Below are positions 17,642-26,233 of a DNA stretch of 64,000 bases, in pieces. This stretch comes from an uncultured Roseburia sp. GTDB lineage: Bacteria; Bacillota; Clostridia; Lachnospirales; Lachnospiraceae. A program made the position numbers and the translations under genes. The stretch spans positions 43,035 through 107,034 of the forward strand of contig CANRYS010000014.1 of NCBI GenBank assembly GCA_947644305.1. The letters run 5' to 3'. The stretch's first letter is position 1; the number at the start of each line of letters is the position of its first letter. The notes under the pieces are model-generated. The model searched no databases and had not been told where the DNA came from. It was given only the letters and a program-made list of their open reading frames with translations.

Positions 17642-17948
17642 GACAAACTCCTTTCCCTCGGTTTTTGCAGATTATTCTCCACAAAAACGGGAAAATTATG
17701 TATGCGACATTCATCATGGATACCCCTAGTACTAATTCCGTGTGCATACAGGGAAATCACCTTCTTCTAAGAATATGATTGTGAGTAATCTACAGCTCCC
17801 CCTTTTCCATGCAAAAGCAATAATGCATAATTAAATTGCGCTATTCATCTGATCCAAGTCGTTTAGTAATTAGTAAATATAACACCCATCGAATTATTGG
17901 ATTCATTTGCCAAAGAAATTCTGACCTTTTGCCCCTGGCATCATATTG

Positions 17949-17977
17949 TTGCACAACAGGTAAGATTATGTTATAAA
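17949..17977 (+). promoter_or_regulatory. Probable sigma-A promoter of the GH31 gene
   Basis: TTGCAC (17949-17954), 17-base spacer, TATAAA (17972-17977), 41 bases before the ATG. The rest of the 376-bp gap 17642-18017 shows no gene. Confidence 0.6.
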
Positions 17978-18017
17978 GAGTACATATACTAAGATAGAAC
18001 CAAAAGGAGGAACCCCT

Positions 18018-20003
18018 ATGATAAAAAAATACACCTTCGGTACACCATTTCCCACAGAAAGCATTGTTGTTCCCGTAGAACCTGCCCAGGGGGTTCTGGA
18101 GTTTGGCGAAATTAACCTGGATGAGGGATTTACTTTTACCTATCACATGGATTCGGAAGACATTGTCTATGGTCTTGGCGAGGCGAACCGCGGAATCAAT
18201 AAGCGGGGATTTATCTATACCAGCAACTGCAGCGACAATCCGAACCATCTGGAAGATACCGTTTCCCTCTATGGTGCCCATAATTTTATCGTTGTTTCCG
18301 GCGTCCTGACTTTTGGACTCTATATCGACTATCCGTCTTCATTGACTTTTGATATCGGTTTCACCCGGACAGATGAATTAGTGATCCATTGTCAGGAAGC
18401 GGACCTCGATCTTTTCATCATCGAGGGGGGTGACGCGTACCACATCACAAAGCAGTTTAGGAAAATGATCGGCAGAAGTTATATCCCTCCTAAATTCGCC
18501 TTTGGTTTTGGCCAGAGCCGTTGGGGATATCGGACAACTGAGGACTTTGTAAAAGTCGCCCGTGGTTACCGCGACAATCATATCCCTATCGATATGATCT
18601 ACATGGATATTGATTATATGGAGGACTATAAAGATTTTACGGTAAACAAAGAGTTCACAGACTTTCCGGCTTTTGTATATAATATGAAAAAGGACGATAT
18701 CCGTCTGATTCCGATTATCGATGCCGGGGTAAAGCTAGAGAAGGGTTACAAGATATACGAAGAAGGAGTTAAAAACAATTATTTTTGCAAGAAAGAAGAT
18801 GGCAGAGATTTTGTCGCTGCGGTCTGGCCAGGGTATACCCATCTTCCCGATGTGCTGAATCCAGAAGTAAGAAAATGGTTCGGTTCCAAATACCGTCTGC
18901 TGACGGAGCAGGGTATCGAGGGCTTCTGGAATGATATGAATGAACCGGCTATGTTCTACACACCGGAAGGCATCCGGAACATTAAAAATAAGATGAAGGC
19001 TTTTATAGAGCAGGAAGAAAACAAAGACGATGTGTGGAACATGCAGAATCAGGTGATGAGTCTGGCAAATTCCCCTTCTGATTATACCTCCTTTTACCAC
19101 AATATAAATGGAACTATGGTCTGCCACGAAAAACTTCACAATCTTTATGGCTTTAACATGACAAGGGCTGCCGGGGAGGCTCTGCAGAGCATTTCTCCTG
19201 AGAAACGCTGCCTGCTCTTCTCGCGCTCTTCCTATATCGGCATGCACCGCTATGGGGGCATATGGACCGGCGACAATAAATCCTGGTGGTCACACATTCT
19301 TCTAAACCTGAAAATGCTTCCCTCTCTGAACATGTGCGGCTTTCTTTATATCGGAGCGGATCTGGGAGGCTTCGGTGCGGATACTTCAAGGGATTTACTG
19401 CTGCGCTGGCTGGCTCTCGGCGTATTTACCCCTCTTATGCGCAACCACGCCGCTCTGGGAACAAGGGAACAGGAATGCTACCAGTTTGAGCATATCGAGG
19501 ACTTCCGTCATATCATCGGTGTCCGCTACCGGCTGCTGCCTTATCTCTACAGTGAGTACATGAAGGCTGCCCTGAGAGATGATATGTTCTTTAAGCCGTT
19601 GGCATTTGATTTTCCCGGTGATTCTATGGCTGTCAATGTGGAAGATCAGCTTATGCTCGGCGGAGAGCTGATGATCGCCCCTGTGTACACCCAGAATGCA
19701 AAGGGACGCTATGTGTATCTCCCAGAAGAGATGATGTTCATTCAGTTTCTTCCAGACGGAGAAATCTCAGAAGAAATACTTCCCCAGGGGCATCACTATA
19801 TCTCCGTGCCGCTAAATGTCGTGCCCCTCTTCATCCGCCAGGGCAAATGTATCCCCCTTGCCGATGTGGCAGAATGTGTATCCCAGATCGATACGGAGCA
19901 TTTGAAAATGATCGGATATGATGACAGCTCTTATGTTCTCTATGAGGATGATGGGTACACGAGAGATTATGATCTGGAGGAGAACTGCAGGAGGGTGGGT
20001 TAG
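18018..20003 (+). CDS. GH31 family alpha-glucosidase
   Basis: 661-residue cytosolic glycoside hydrolase that would release alpha-linked glucose (or xylose) by a retaining mechanism. The catalytic nucleophile is Asp306 in WNDMNEP and the acid/base is Asp419 in the WTGDN motif. Other family marks are GFGQSRWGYRT, IDYMEDYKDF and GADLGGFG. No signal peptide. The GGAGG site lies 7 bases before the ATG. The C-terminus stops shortly after LYEDDGYTRDYDLEENC, where relatives often continue with a short beta-strand region, so mild 3' truncation is possible. Substrate linkage cannot be told from sequence. Confidence 0.92.
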   Translation: MIKKYTFGTPFPTESIVVPVEPAQGVLEFGEINLDEGFTFTYHMDSEDIVYGLGEANRGINKRGFIYTSNCSDNPNHLEDTVSLYGAHNFIVVSGVLTFGLYIDYPSSLTFDIGFTRTDELVIHCQEADLDLFIIEGGDAYHITKQFRKMIGRSYIPPKFAFGFGQSRWGYRTTEDFVKVARGYRDNHIPIDMIYMDIDYMEDYKDFTVNKEFTDFPAFVYNMKKDDIRLIPIIDAGVKLEKGYKIYEEGVKNNYFCKKEDGRDFVAAVWPGYTHLPDVLNPEVRKWFGSKYRLLTEQGIEGFWNDMNEPAMFYTPEGIRNIKNKMKAFIEQEENKDDVWNMQNQVMSLANSPSDYTSFYHNINGTMVCHEKLHNLYGFNMTRAAGEALQSISPEKRCLLFSRSSYIGMHRYGGIWTGDNKSWWSHILLNLKMLPSLNMCGFLYIGADLGGFGADTSRDLLLRWLALGVFTPLMRNHAALGTREQECYQFEHIEDFRHIIGVRYRLLPYLYSEYMKAALRDDMFFKPLAFDFPGDSMAVNVEDQLMLGGELMIAPVYTQNAKGRYVYLPEEMMFIQFLPDGEISEEILPQGHHYISVPLNVVPLFIRQGKCIPLADVAECVSQIDTEHLKMIGYDDSSYVLYEDDGYTRDYDLEENCRRVG

Positions 20004-20123
20004 TTATACCTTAGAAGAAAGCAGTGGAGCCAGCGGTAGGAATGGAAGATTATTTATCCAAGCATCACAAAATCCATATACTACAAAATATAATCATTGG
20101 TTTCCCCGCCAATATAAAGAAGA

Positions 20124-20155
20124 GTTGCTAAATAAAATAGCAACCCCTTCTTTAT
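20124..20155 (+). terminator. Weak terminator behind GH31 gene
   Basis: Stem GTTGCTA / TAGCAAC with a 7-base loop, followed by the T-rich CCCTTCTTTATT. Confidence 0.45.
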
Positions 20156-20249
20156 TGAAAACATTATTTTTTCAATCCACAGGTCTTACCCTGACAAACT
20201 TATTATATCATATTGTTTTTAAACTTTCAATAAGGTTTTCAATTGGAAC

Positions 20250-20278
20250 TTGCATTTTTTGGAAAATTATGCTATATT
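20250..20278 (+). promoter_or_regulatory. Promoter of small toxin-like peptide 1
   Basis: TTGCAT (20250-20255), 17-base spacer, TATATT (20273-20278); transcription would begin just before the left arm of the inverted repeat at 20288. Confidence 0.6.
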
Positions 20279-20287
20279 TATCTTAGA

Positions 20288-20531
20288 ACAACCGTGTACA
20301 AGGTGACATTGACCTCATTTTACATAGAATGGAGGTGGCGCTTATGAAAAACCAATTTAGTTTTAATGACATTATGCAGTTTGGACTACTATTGATCGCA
20401 TTACTAACATTCATATATATGATCAGTCATTAGTGCTAAATAGATAAACCACCCTCGAAACTTTGCCAGGTGTCAGGGTAGTATTTTCTATTCTATTTTC
20501 ACACGGGTCAAATCACCTTGTGTGCGGTTGT
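20288..20531. repeat. Inverted repeat enclosing toxin-like peptide 1
   Basis: Left arm 20288-20314 (ACAACCGTGTACAAGGTG then a spacer and TGACC) is the complement of right arm 20506-20531 with one gap and a few mismatches. The 5' and 3' ends of the peptide mRNA could therefore pair, as known for long-range folding of type I toxin mRNAs. The locus at 25161-25398 has the same layout with unrelated arm sequence. Confidence 0.75.
20344..20433 (+). CDS. Small hydrophobic peptide, type I toxin-like
   Basis: 29 residues, MKNQFSFNDIMQFGLLLIAL followed by LTFIYMISH: a short polar start and one membrane helix, the shape of Fst/TxpA and 'holin-like toxin' peptides. A strong GGAGGTG site precedes the ATG. 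It is enclosed by an inverted repeat, and a promoter on the opposite strand (20548-20576) would make an antisense RNA running into its 3' end. By analogy the peptide would depolarise or damage the membrane when the antisense RNA is lost. Toxicity is inference; the sequence shows only the architecture. Confidence 0.65.
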   Translation: MKNQFSFNDIMQFGLLLIALLTFIYMISH

Positions 20532-20547
20532 TCGCTTAGACGTTTAT

Positions 20548-20576
20548 ATCATAACAAATTCCAGCCATTTATACAA
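20548..20576 (-). promoter_or_regulatory. Promoter for candidate antisense RNA to toxin-like peptide 1
   Basis: Read leftwards: TTGTAT (20571-20576), 17-base spacer, TATGAT (20548-20553). The RNA would start near 20541 and cover the right arm and the 3' part of the peptide mRNA. Confidence 0.6.
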
Positions 20577-20613
20577 GACTTTTTCCTGTGTGCAGTTTCG
20601 TCCTCCCCCATCA

Positions 20614-20967
20614 TCAATCTAATTCTGCCCTGGTAAACAAATCTAAAATCAAGGGCTTATCCTCACAGGCTTTCTTGAATCGTAAAATAAAATCAGCTAA
20701 TGCCTCTTTATCCTTGGAATAGGCACAAAACATATCTGCTTCTGGATCAAAATCTATCTTCTCCTGTAACTCCGAACACCTTTCTTCCAAAAATACCTGT
20801 GCCAGACTCCCCCAATCATAACCGCTGCCCTCAAAACCCTCATCCGCCCGGGTATCAAAGACTTCCTGCAAATACCCATCTACATTTAAACAGACAGACG
20901 CTCCATTACTTTGTTCTACCCAGAAAAAAGGCGCAATTTCATTCTTAAAATTTTCCGTTATTTGCAT
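20614..20967 (-). CDS. Imm51-like immunity protein
   Basis: 117-residue acidic cytosolic protein. The run APFFWVEQSNGASVCL, GYLQEVFDT and GYDWGSLAQVFLEE resembles the Imm51 family, immunity proteins that travel with polymorphic toxins. No toxin gene lies next to it, so it may be an orphan immunity gene protecting against neighbours' toxins. The family call rests on recognition of short motifs. A ribosome site GGAGG lies before the ATG. Confidence 0.55.
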   Translation of the reverse strand: MQITENFKNEIAPFFWVEQSNGASVCLNVDGYLQEVFDTRADEGFEGSGYDWGSLAQVFLEERCSELQEKIDFDPEADMFCAYSKDKEALADFILRFKKACEDKPLILDLFTRAELD

Positions 20968-21130
20968 TTTTGCTCTCCTCCTATCGCAATTTCTCTATTC
21001 TTTGCCCCCTATTGTACCACAAAACCTGGAACCTGAAAATTCCATTAGAAAAATTTAATAATTAATATTCCCATGCCCTCAGCTTTGTGCTATACTGAAA
21101 AAAATCTGATCATAAAAAGGAGAAACTTAT

Positions 21131-21430
21131 ATGGCAAAAACAGCGTGGATTTTTTCTTACAAGCTTAAGAAAAATGTAAGTGAGGAACAGTTTATTGAAC
21201 TAACACAAAAATTACACGATGAAGTCATCTCTAAAGCAAAAGGCTTTATCTCCTGGGAACATTACTTACAAGGTAACGTGTGGACTGACTTTGTTCTTTG
21301 GGAAACGGAAGAAGATGCAAATAATGCTACAAAGGTAGGGGAAGGAAAGGAAGTGACTGAAAACTTTTACGCTTGTATCCAGATGAACACTTGTAGGGCT
21401 TTGATTTCTCAACTTGTAAAAAAATATTAA
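21131..21430 (+). CDS. Small dimeric alpha/beta-barrel-like protein
   Basis: 99 residues: WIFSYKLKKNVSEEQFIELTQKLHDEV, then GFISWEHYLQGNVWTDFVLWETEEDAN. The alternation of beta strands and helices and the 'F.L.E...A..' ending are typical of the ferredoxin-like fold of antibiotic-biosynthesis-monooxygenase (ABM) or EthD-type proteins. No catalytic residues are decisive. It has an AAAGGAG site before ATG and stands alone. Function unknown. Confidence 0.55.
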   Translation: MAKTAWIFSYKLKKNVSEEQFIELTQKLHDEVISKAKGFISWEHYLQGNVWTDFVLWETEEDANNATKVGEGKEVTENFYACIQMNTCRALISQLVKKY

Positions 21431-21463
21431 ACTGACGCTAATATTTCACTTCTATGACATTCC

Positions 21464-22621
21464 TTATTGTGCTATATTTCTTGGAATCACCATCTGCATC
21501 TTTAATCCTGTAATATCTTCCGATGGATTCTCTGGTATGCTTTCCGCTTTTCCAAGCGTATTTAGCATGCCGGTAACTGCCAGACAGACCGCGTCGATAA
21601 TATCATCTTTGTTACACCCAAATTCTTTTGTTTTCTCATTAATCGTACTCATCATTAATTCCGGTACGTACTGCCTAAGAATACGAATGCGCTCTTCCAG
21701 CCCTTCTGCTTTGTTTTTTTTACTCATAACCACAGATCCGTTCAATCTTGCAAAACACACTTCTGGATGACTTTCCTTTATTACATTTTTATACCCCTTA
21801 TGTTTTTGTAAAAAAACATCAAGTTCCTTCATCTTAGGAATGATCGCACATGTCTGTTTTGCTAATTTTCTTCCGAGACACTCTTTATTTTTCGTTATCT
21901 GTTCCGCTTCAGAATCAGCATATACAGCCGCTCTGCAGGGTACTGGAAAAATTGTAGTTGTTCTAGGAGACACTATTCTTCTTGCCAATGTATCAGGTCT
22001 TATATCGTCTTCATTACTTGGAAGTCCGATCGGCATATCAATCAGAAACTCATTAAAACTATCATATTTGATTACAATGTCCTTTATTTTTTCAAATCTC
22101 TCTATTTTTATCCTTTGACCCTCTATAATCGCTGCAATCCACCCTCCCCGGCAACCATCTACACCAAGACACAATAACTCCTTTTGGCGGCATGCTTCTA
22201 CAAGACAGCTTACTTTTTCACCCAGCGGATATTTTAACGCCACATTCACGATATGGGCAATATTCTGATCTCCCGCAAATTTCTCCGCATCACAAAAATC
22301 TTCCCCTATCGAAAGCCATTCCAGTGGATTCAGCTCTTCCACTAGTTGTATTGGAGCAGATAATCTTCCCACATACAGCTCTAATATAAAATCCTGATGA
22401 TAATATGTAAGATCCATGAAATGGAACAACGGAATCTCCTTTGCCGGAATACCCGTTTCTTCGTATAACTCCCTGTACGCAGCAGCCATACCATCTTCGC
22501 CCTTTTCTACTTTCCCACCGACAAAATTGTAACGCCCCCTATAAGGATCTTTTTTCCTTTTACAAAATAATAATTTTGTTTTATCCTCATTGAATACGAC
22601 AATACAGTTAAATCTTTTCAT
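21464..22621 (-). CDS. NUDIX hydrolase fused to a DUF429 (RNase H-like) domain
   Basis: 385-residue two-domain protein. Residues 1-135 are a NUDIX hydrolase with a complete box, GGKVEKGEDG...RELYEETG. Residues 150-355 are a DUF429 domain: LGVDGCRGGWIAA at its start, the acidic FLIDMPIGLPS, ESHPEVCFARL and DDIIDAVCLAV near the end, which form the conserved Asp/Glu set of this RNase H-fold family. The NUDIX part would cleave a nucleoside-diphosphate derivative; DUF429 has been proposed to be a nuclease. The fusion suggests one pathway for both. Its ATG overlaps the WYL-regulator remnant by 4 bp. Confidence 0.85.
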   Translation of the reverse strand: MKRFNCIVVFNEDKTKLLFCKRKKDPYRGRYNFVGGKVEKGEDGMAAAYRELYEETGIPAKEIPLFHFMDLTYYHQDFILELYVGRLSAPIQLVEELNPLEWLSIGEDFCDAEKFAGDQNIAHIVNVALKYPLGEKVSCLVEACRQKELLCLGVDGCRGGWIAAIIEGQRIKIERFEKIKDIVIKYDSFNEFLIDMPIGLPSNEDDIRPDTLARRIVSPRTTTIFPVPCRAAVYADSEAEQITKNKECLGRKLAKQTCAIIPKMKELDVFLQKHKGYKNVIKESHPEVCFARLNGSVVMSKKNKAEGLEERIRILRQYVPELMMSTINEKTKEFGCNKDDIIDAVCLAVTGMLNTLGKAESIPENPSEDITGLKMQMVIPRNIAQ

Positions 22622-23537
22622 TCTTTCACGACCTCCATGCTTCCGTATATCGCAGCTATATTATGTATTCTACGTTTTATTTCTGCGCGGATATGTAACG
22701 GCTCTAAACACTCACATTTATCTCCAAAACTCAAAAGAATATCGTAATGGTATTCGTTCTCTACGAACGGGAAATTAACAATGTAATGCTCGTCCCCGTC
22801 TGACGAAAAATCTTCATAAGTACAAAAATCAAGCACTCTATCCATGACAGATTTATGAATACGGATTTTAATCCTTGTTTGCATAGTTGCCCAAATATCA
22901 TCAAAATCTAGCTGCGGTTTTTGATACTCTCGTGGTGCGAAAATTTCCTCTTGCCTTTGTAGGTTTGACATACGAGAAAGTCTAAATAAGCGAAAATCAT
23001 TTCTTATATAGCAATATCCTTGTAAATACCAATGACTACTTTTCAATACAAGCTGATACGGCTCAACTGTTCGTGTGGTTTTATCTCCGTGGTGAGCGAT
23101 ATATTCAAAGGTCAGAAGCTTCTTTTCCTGCAAAGCTGATTTAATAATCTCTAAATATGGTTGTATGTTGCTGTTGCTTATCCACGGACTTAAATCTATA
23201 CATATTTGATTTATTTTTAATTCAATTTCTTTCACTCTGTCAGCAGGGATAAAACTCTTGACTTTGGCAAGAGCATGTACCAGTTCGAAAGGTCGGTAAT
23301 AGAAAAAACCTTTTTATCAATCTTATACTCCTGCATGATTTCAAAGCCGCCGCCCACTCCCGATGTTGAGCAAACAGGAATACCCGCCATGTTGATAGCA
23401 TCTATGTCGCGGTAGATTGTGCGGGGCGAAACTTCAAACATATCTGCCAATTCCTTTGCGCCTATCCGTTTTTTATCAAGAAGTATCATAATAATGCTAA
23501 CAAGCCTGTCTACTTTCATTTGATTTTCGCCTTTCAA
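22618..23537 (-). pseudogene. YafY-type HTH/WYL transcriptional regulator, broken by deletion and frameshift
   Basis: The N-terminal part (about 23232-23537) is an intact DeoR-like HTH, KVDRLVSIIMILLDKKRIGA through SPRTIYRDIDAI and VGGGFEIMQEY. After FSITDLS the frame shifts and runs to a stop. Translating the next frame gives ELVHALAKVKSFIPADRVKE, joining directly to the WYL ligand-binding part at 22618-23235 (TVEPYQLVLKSSHWYLQGYC, FRLFRLSRM). A stretch of about 15-20 codons between FSITDLS and ELVHAL is missing compared with the family. Such regulators often control the divergent gene, here a DJ-1/PfpI gene that is also broken. Confidence 0.85.
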
Positions 23538-23626
23538 TTAAGATTGTTGCCATACTGTTGTCAGCAATTACATGGTACAATAAAAATGAAAATAAATCAA
23601 TAAAACATTGAAAAAGGAGGAAATCT

Positions 23627-24119
23627 ATGTTTACAATCTATGTTTATATTCTTGATACTTTGGCTGACTGAGAGTTGGGGCACGTTATTTCTGAGCTCAA
23701 TTCTGGTCGATTTTTCAAAAAGGACGCGCAATGTGTATCGCTCAAAACAGTCAGTTTTAGCAAGTGAGTTCCTCACTTTAGGAGCTACGGTGTGTGCAAT
23801 TTGTGGTGCAACCGCTGCCCTTGCAGGCTTTGAACTATTGGATAATCGTCCGCACACCAGCAATGGACCGGGCTTCCTTGAAATGGTTTCTCCTTGCTAT
23901 AAAGGGCAAAGTTTTTATGTAGACAAGCCCTCAGTAGCGGATAACAACCTGATTACTGCAAGTTCCACTGGAGGTTTGTTATGGGCAAAACAAATTATTG
24001 AGCGTTTAGGTGTTTTTGAAGCAAAAACACTGGAAGCGTGGTACAACTATTTCAGTACAGGTAAGCCTGAATATTTCTTTGCCCTTATGCAAACGTTGTC
24101 GTCTGACAATGGAAACTGA
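23627..24119 (+). pseudogene. DJ-1/PfpI family (type 1 glutamine amidotransferase-like) gene, broken
   Basis: The gene starts at the ATG 23627 after an AAAGGAGG site: MFTIYVYILDTLAD, then TGA where the family has Trp, then ELGHVISELNSGRFFKK and a second stop after VSFSK. A further frame change leads to the well-preserved C-terminal half: the nucleophile-elbow motif AICGATAALAGFELLDNR, SNGPGF, DNNLITASSTGGLLWAK. So it carries a nonsense change, an internal deletion and a frameshift. It is divergent from the broken WYL regulator, a pairing common in this family. Confidence 0.85.
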
Positions 24120-24226
24120 CACATGACAAACAATTATAGAAATTTACCCACTGCACAAGCCGAAAGAGAAAAACCGTCGTCGTGTGGGTATTCCATAATT
24201 TTCTGTTCTTATGACGCTGGATCTGT

Positions 24227-24841
24227 TTATCCTCCCAGCGTCACATCCTGTTTTTGATACCAGTTCAACGCATATTCAAACTGCTCTTCCTTAAAATCAG
24301 GCCATAGTTCCTGAATGATACAAAAATCCGAGTACACTGTCTGGAGGGGAAGGAAACCGGATAAGCGGCACATGCCGCCCCACCGTATCACCAGATCTAC
24401 CCGCGGAATCATTTTAGAAACCCAGTCATGTTTCATGTCCCATTCCCATCCATAATTCACCAAAAGGTTCACCCTCATTTTGTCCGAATCGCTGCCTGGT
24501 GACGTCTCCGGTTCTGTGTAAGGAATCAATTCTTTTGGAAAGCAGGAAGATTCCGTATTCCCCAGCACATACGGTCTCACGTCTTCCAACTCCATCAACC
24601 TTACCGCCTCCACACAGGCATGGGAAAAGGCTTTAAGCTGTTCCCTGGGACGTTTGCAGTTATCCACGGTAAAACCGTAATAGGTCAGTTCTCGGACACC
24701 GTATTTTTTTGCTGCCCGAAGAAGCTCCAGACCTGGTTCCAGCCCAAAGGCATACCCTTCTTCTTTTTTTAATCCACTTTTCTTCGCCCACCTTCGATTG
24801 CCATCCGGGATAATTCCGATGTGTTTGGGAATCCGAAACAT
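24227..24841 (-). CDS. Divergent cis-prenyltransferase (undecaprenyl diphosphate synthase family)
   Basis: 204 residues, shorter than typical UppS (230-250). The start is classical: HIGIIPDGNRRWAKK with the Mg/diphosphate-binding Asp13, then ELTYYGFTVDNCKRP. Near the end, where UppS has IRTGGE.R.S..L..Q..Y.E, this protein has IRWGGMCRLSGFLPLQTVYSDF: both Arg are kept, but the Glu between them is Met and the last Glu is Asp. NYGWEWDMKHD replaces the usual NYGGR.EI. It is therefore a second, specialised or degenerate enzyme rather than the housekeeping UppS. A lone gene with a GAGG site. Confidence 0.8.
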   Translation of the reverse strand: MFRIPKHIGIIPDGNRRWAKKSGLKKEEGYAFGLEPGLELLRAAKKYGVRELTYYGFTVDNCKRPREQLKAFSHACVEAVRLMELEDVRPYVLGNTESSCFPKELIPYTEPETSPGSDSDKMRVNLLVNYGWEWDMKHDWVSKMIPRVDLVIRWGGMCRLSGFLPLQTVYSDFCIIQELWPDFKEEQFEYALNWYQKQDVTLGG

Positions 24842-25160
24842 GATGCCCTCCTCATTCCTTTATTTTCCTATTATTGTGGACGGTTTTCACATATATTATA
24901 CCTTTTTCAAACTGCTTATCTTGTATTTCATGCCGTTATTTTGCCAAAAAAAGTTTTGCAGAACAACGTATACGCTAACTTCTTTGTTGTGTTATATGCG
25001 TGTTACAAACAGCATAAAATGGTTCTGTTATTTTTTATTTTGCATTAAAAAATAAGCTACACAGAAATAGGAACGGCTTTATCTGTCCATATTGATTACA
25101 AAAAGGAATTTGACTGAGTTGCGCCGATGCAACTGACAACTGAATATACGATATGCTTAC
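24842..25160. other. AT-rich gap without genes
   Basis: About 320 bases with no supportable gene; it probably holds the leftmost regulatory part of the toxin-like locus that begins at 25161. Confidence 0.5.
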
Positions 25161-25218
25161 CAAGGCAGCCGGAGGCGGTCACTACCCGTTCCGAGTCTTG
25201 CGGAAGGAGTGGTGCCTT

Positions 25219-25302
25219 ATGAGTACATATGAGGAATTCATGGTTTTACTGACTGTTGGTCTCTTGATCGTGGCAATTCTGAATTTGAAGAATAAGAAAT
25301 AA
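25219..25302 (+). CDS. Putative holin-like toxin peptide (Hol_Tox/TxpA type)
   Basis: 27 residues, MSTYEEFMVLLTVGLLIVAI then LNLKNKK: short acidic start, one membrane helix, basic tail, the classic pattern of the 'putative holin-like toxin' family. GGAAGGAG lies 12 bases before the ATG. A hairpin right behind the stop is a terminator for both strands, and a consensus promoter at 25407-25436 on the opposite strand would give an antisense RNA through the 3' end. By family knowledge these are type I toxin-antitoxin loci; activity is not shown here. Confidence 0.8.
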   Translation: MSTYEEFMVLLTVGLLIVAILNLKNKK

Positions 25303-25337
25303 CCGCCCTGCTCCTGGCTAAAGGTAGGACGGTTATT
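25298..25337. terminator. Bidirectional terminator behind toxin-like peptide 2
   Basis: AATAACCG / CGGTTATT outer stem with an inner CCTGC..GTAGG-like stem; overlaps the last codons of the peptide gene. Confidence 0.7.
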
Positions 25338-25406
25338 CTGTAACTGAATACTTATTGTGCCGGAACGGGTAGCAAGCCCCTACCGTCCGGCTGTCTTGTT
25401 AAACAC

Positions 25407-25436
25407 ATTATAGCATTCTCCCCCTCGTTCTGTCAA
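25407..25436 (-). promoter_or_regulatory. Promoter for candidate antisense RNA to toxin-like peptide 2
   Basis: Read leftwards: TTGACA (25431-25436), 18-base spacer, TATAAT (25407-25412), both perfect; start expected near 25400. Confidence 0.75.
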
Positions 25437-25527
25437 GGTTTTTCCCAGTGGCAGCAGTCCGGGGAAACAACGGATCATCTTTCACTCATGCCATGTCTGC
25501 CCGGCCGGAATGAAAGGAAGATGATAT

Positions 25528-25776
25528 ATGCCTGTCTACAGCAGTACTTACTACGTAAAATGCTATTATACGGACTATGCCAGTAACAGAAGGACAACAT
25601 TTTGGACAAAACACGAATACGATTTATTTATAAGTCACGTAGAAAATCCCTAGGGAAAGCTTGGTTTTGAGGTCCTATATTTCTCCGGCTATCGGATCGG
25701 GGAACTGCTCGCCTTTACACCTGCAGATATTGATACAGAGAACAACTTTATTCGTATACTGGTAAAATGTATGTAG
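25528..25776 (+). pseudogene. Tyrosine recombinase (integrase) remnant
   Basis: 83 codons with an internal TAG. The first half starts like an integrase N-terminus (MPVYSSTYYVKCYYTDY, then WTKHEYDLFI). After the stop comes FEVLYFSGYRIGELLAFTPADIDTEN, the box I region of tyrosine recombinases with the catalytic Arg in YRIGELL. The rest of the catalytic domain (HxxR, Tyr) is absent, so a large internal and 3' deletion has occurred. It marks the former presence of an integrative element here. Confidence 0.8.
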
Positions 25777-26056
25777 TTTGACTCTTTTAGTTCGGGTTCT
25801 AAAAACCAATTACGCATTGCGGCATAATCATCCATTGTATCTTCCATTGATCTCATTATCTTTTGCAGTTAAAAGAAATAATAAATATTGCCACGTGTTC
25901 TTGTTCATCTACCGGAACTAACTCAATCAAGCATTCATGTTCTGTCTGCCCCCTTTACATTAAATCAATTCTTTTGAGTTGATATATATTTCTATTTCTA
26001 TAAACCAAATCATCCCTTACAGTAAATCCAACCTTTTCTCAAAAAACTTACACACT
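25777..26056. other. Gene-poor stretch with an acetyltransferase-like scrap
   Basis: On the minus strand, around 25777-25860, the frame reads EDTMDDYAAMRNWFLEPELKE, which resembles the opening of GNAT acetyltransferases; it is not a complete gene. Nothing else can be supported. Confidence 0.35.
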
Positions 26057-26233
26057 TTACTTGACAAACCCTACATTACTTTCAAACGCCACCAATGCCA
26101 CTTTGTGTATGCCCTCTGCTCCCAACGCCTTCATTGCTGAATCATCTGTTGTATTCAATCCCATACCTTCCGTATTTATCCATAAATCATATATCTTTTT
26201 AAAATCTTCAATATTCATTATCCTAATTTTCAT
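26057..26233 (-). pseudogene. GNAT acetyltransferase with large internal deletion
   Basis: 58-codon ORF after a CAGGAGG site. MKIRIMNIEDFKKIYDLWIN and EGMGLNTTDDS are the normal opening of a GNAT enzyme; the frame then jumps to GIHKVALVAFESNVGFVK, which is the far end of the same family (usually followed by a final 'GF' strand). The acetyl-CoA-binding middle of about 80-90 residues is missing, so it cannot be active. Confidence 0.75.

Larger units (their letters stand above)
25161..25398. repeat. Inverted repeat enclosing toxin-like peptide 2
   Basis: Left arm 25161-25193 (CAAGGCAGCCGGAGG to ACTACCCGTTCCG) pairs with right arm 25361-25398 (CGGAACGGGTAG to CCGGCTGTCTTG) apart from a middle mismatch patch. 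Layout equals the locus at 20288-20531. Confidence 0.8.

Noticed and set aside
19918..20286. Plus-strand ORF overlapping the end of the GH31 gene
   Set aside because: Out-of-frame with the enzyme, no ribosome site, and its second half is non-conserved AT-rich sequence including a terminator stem.
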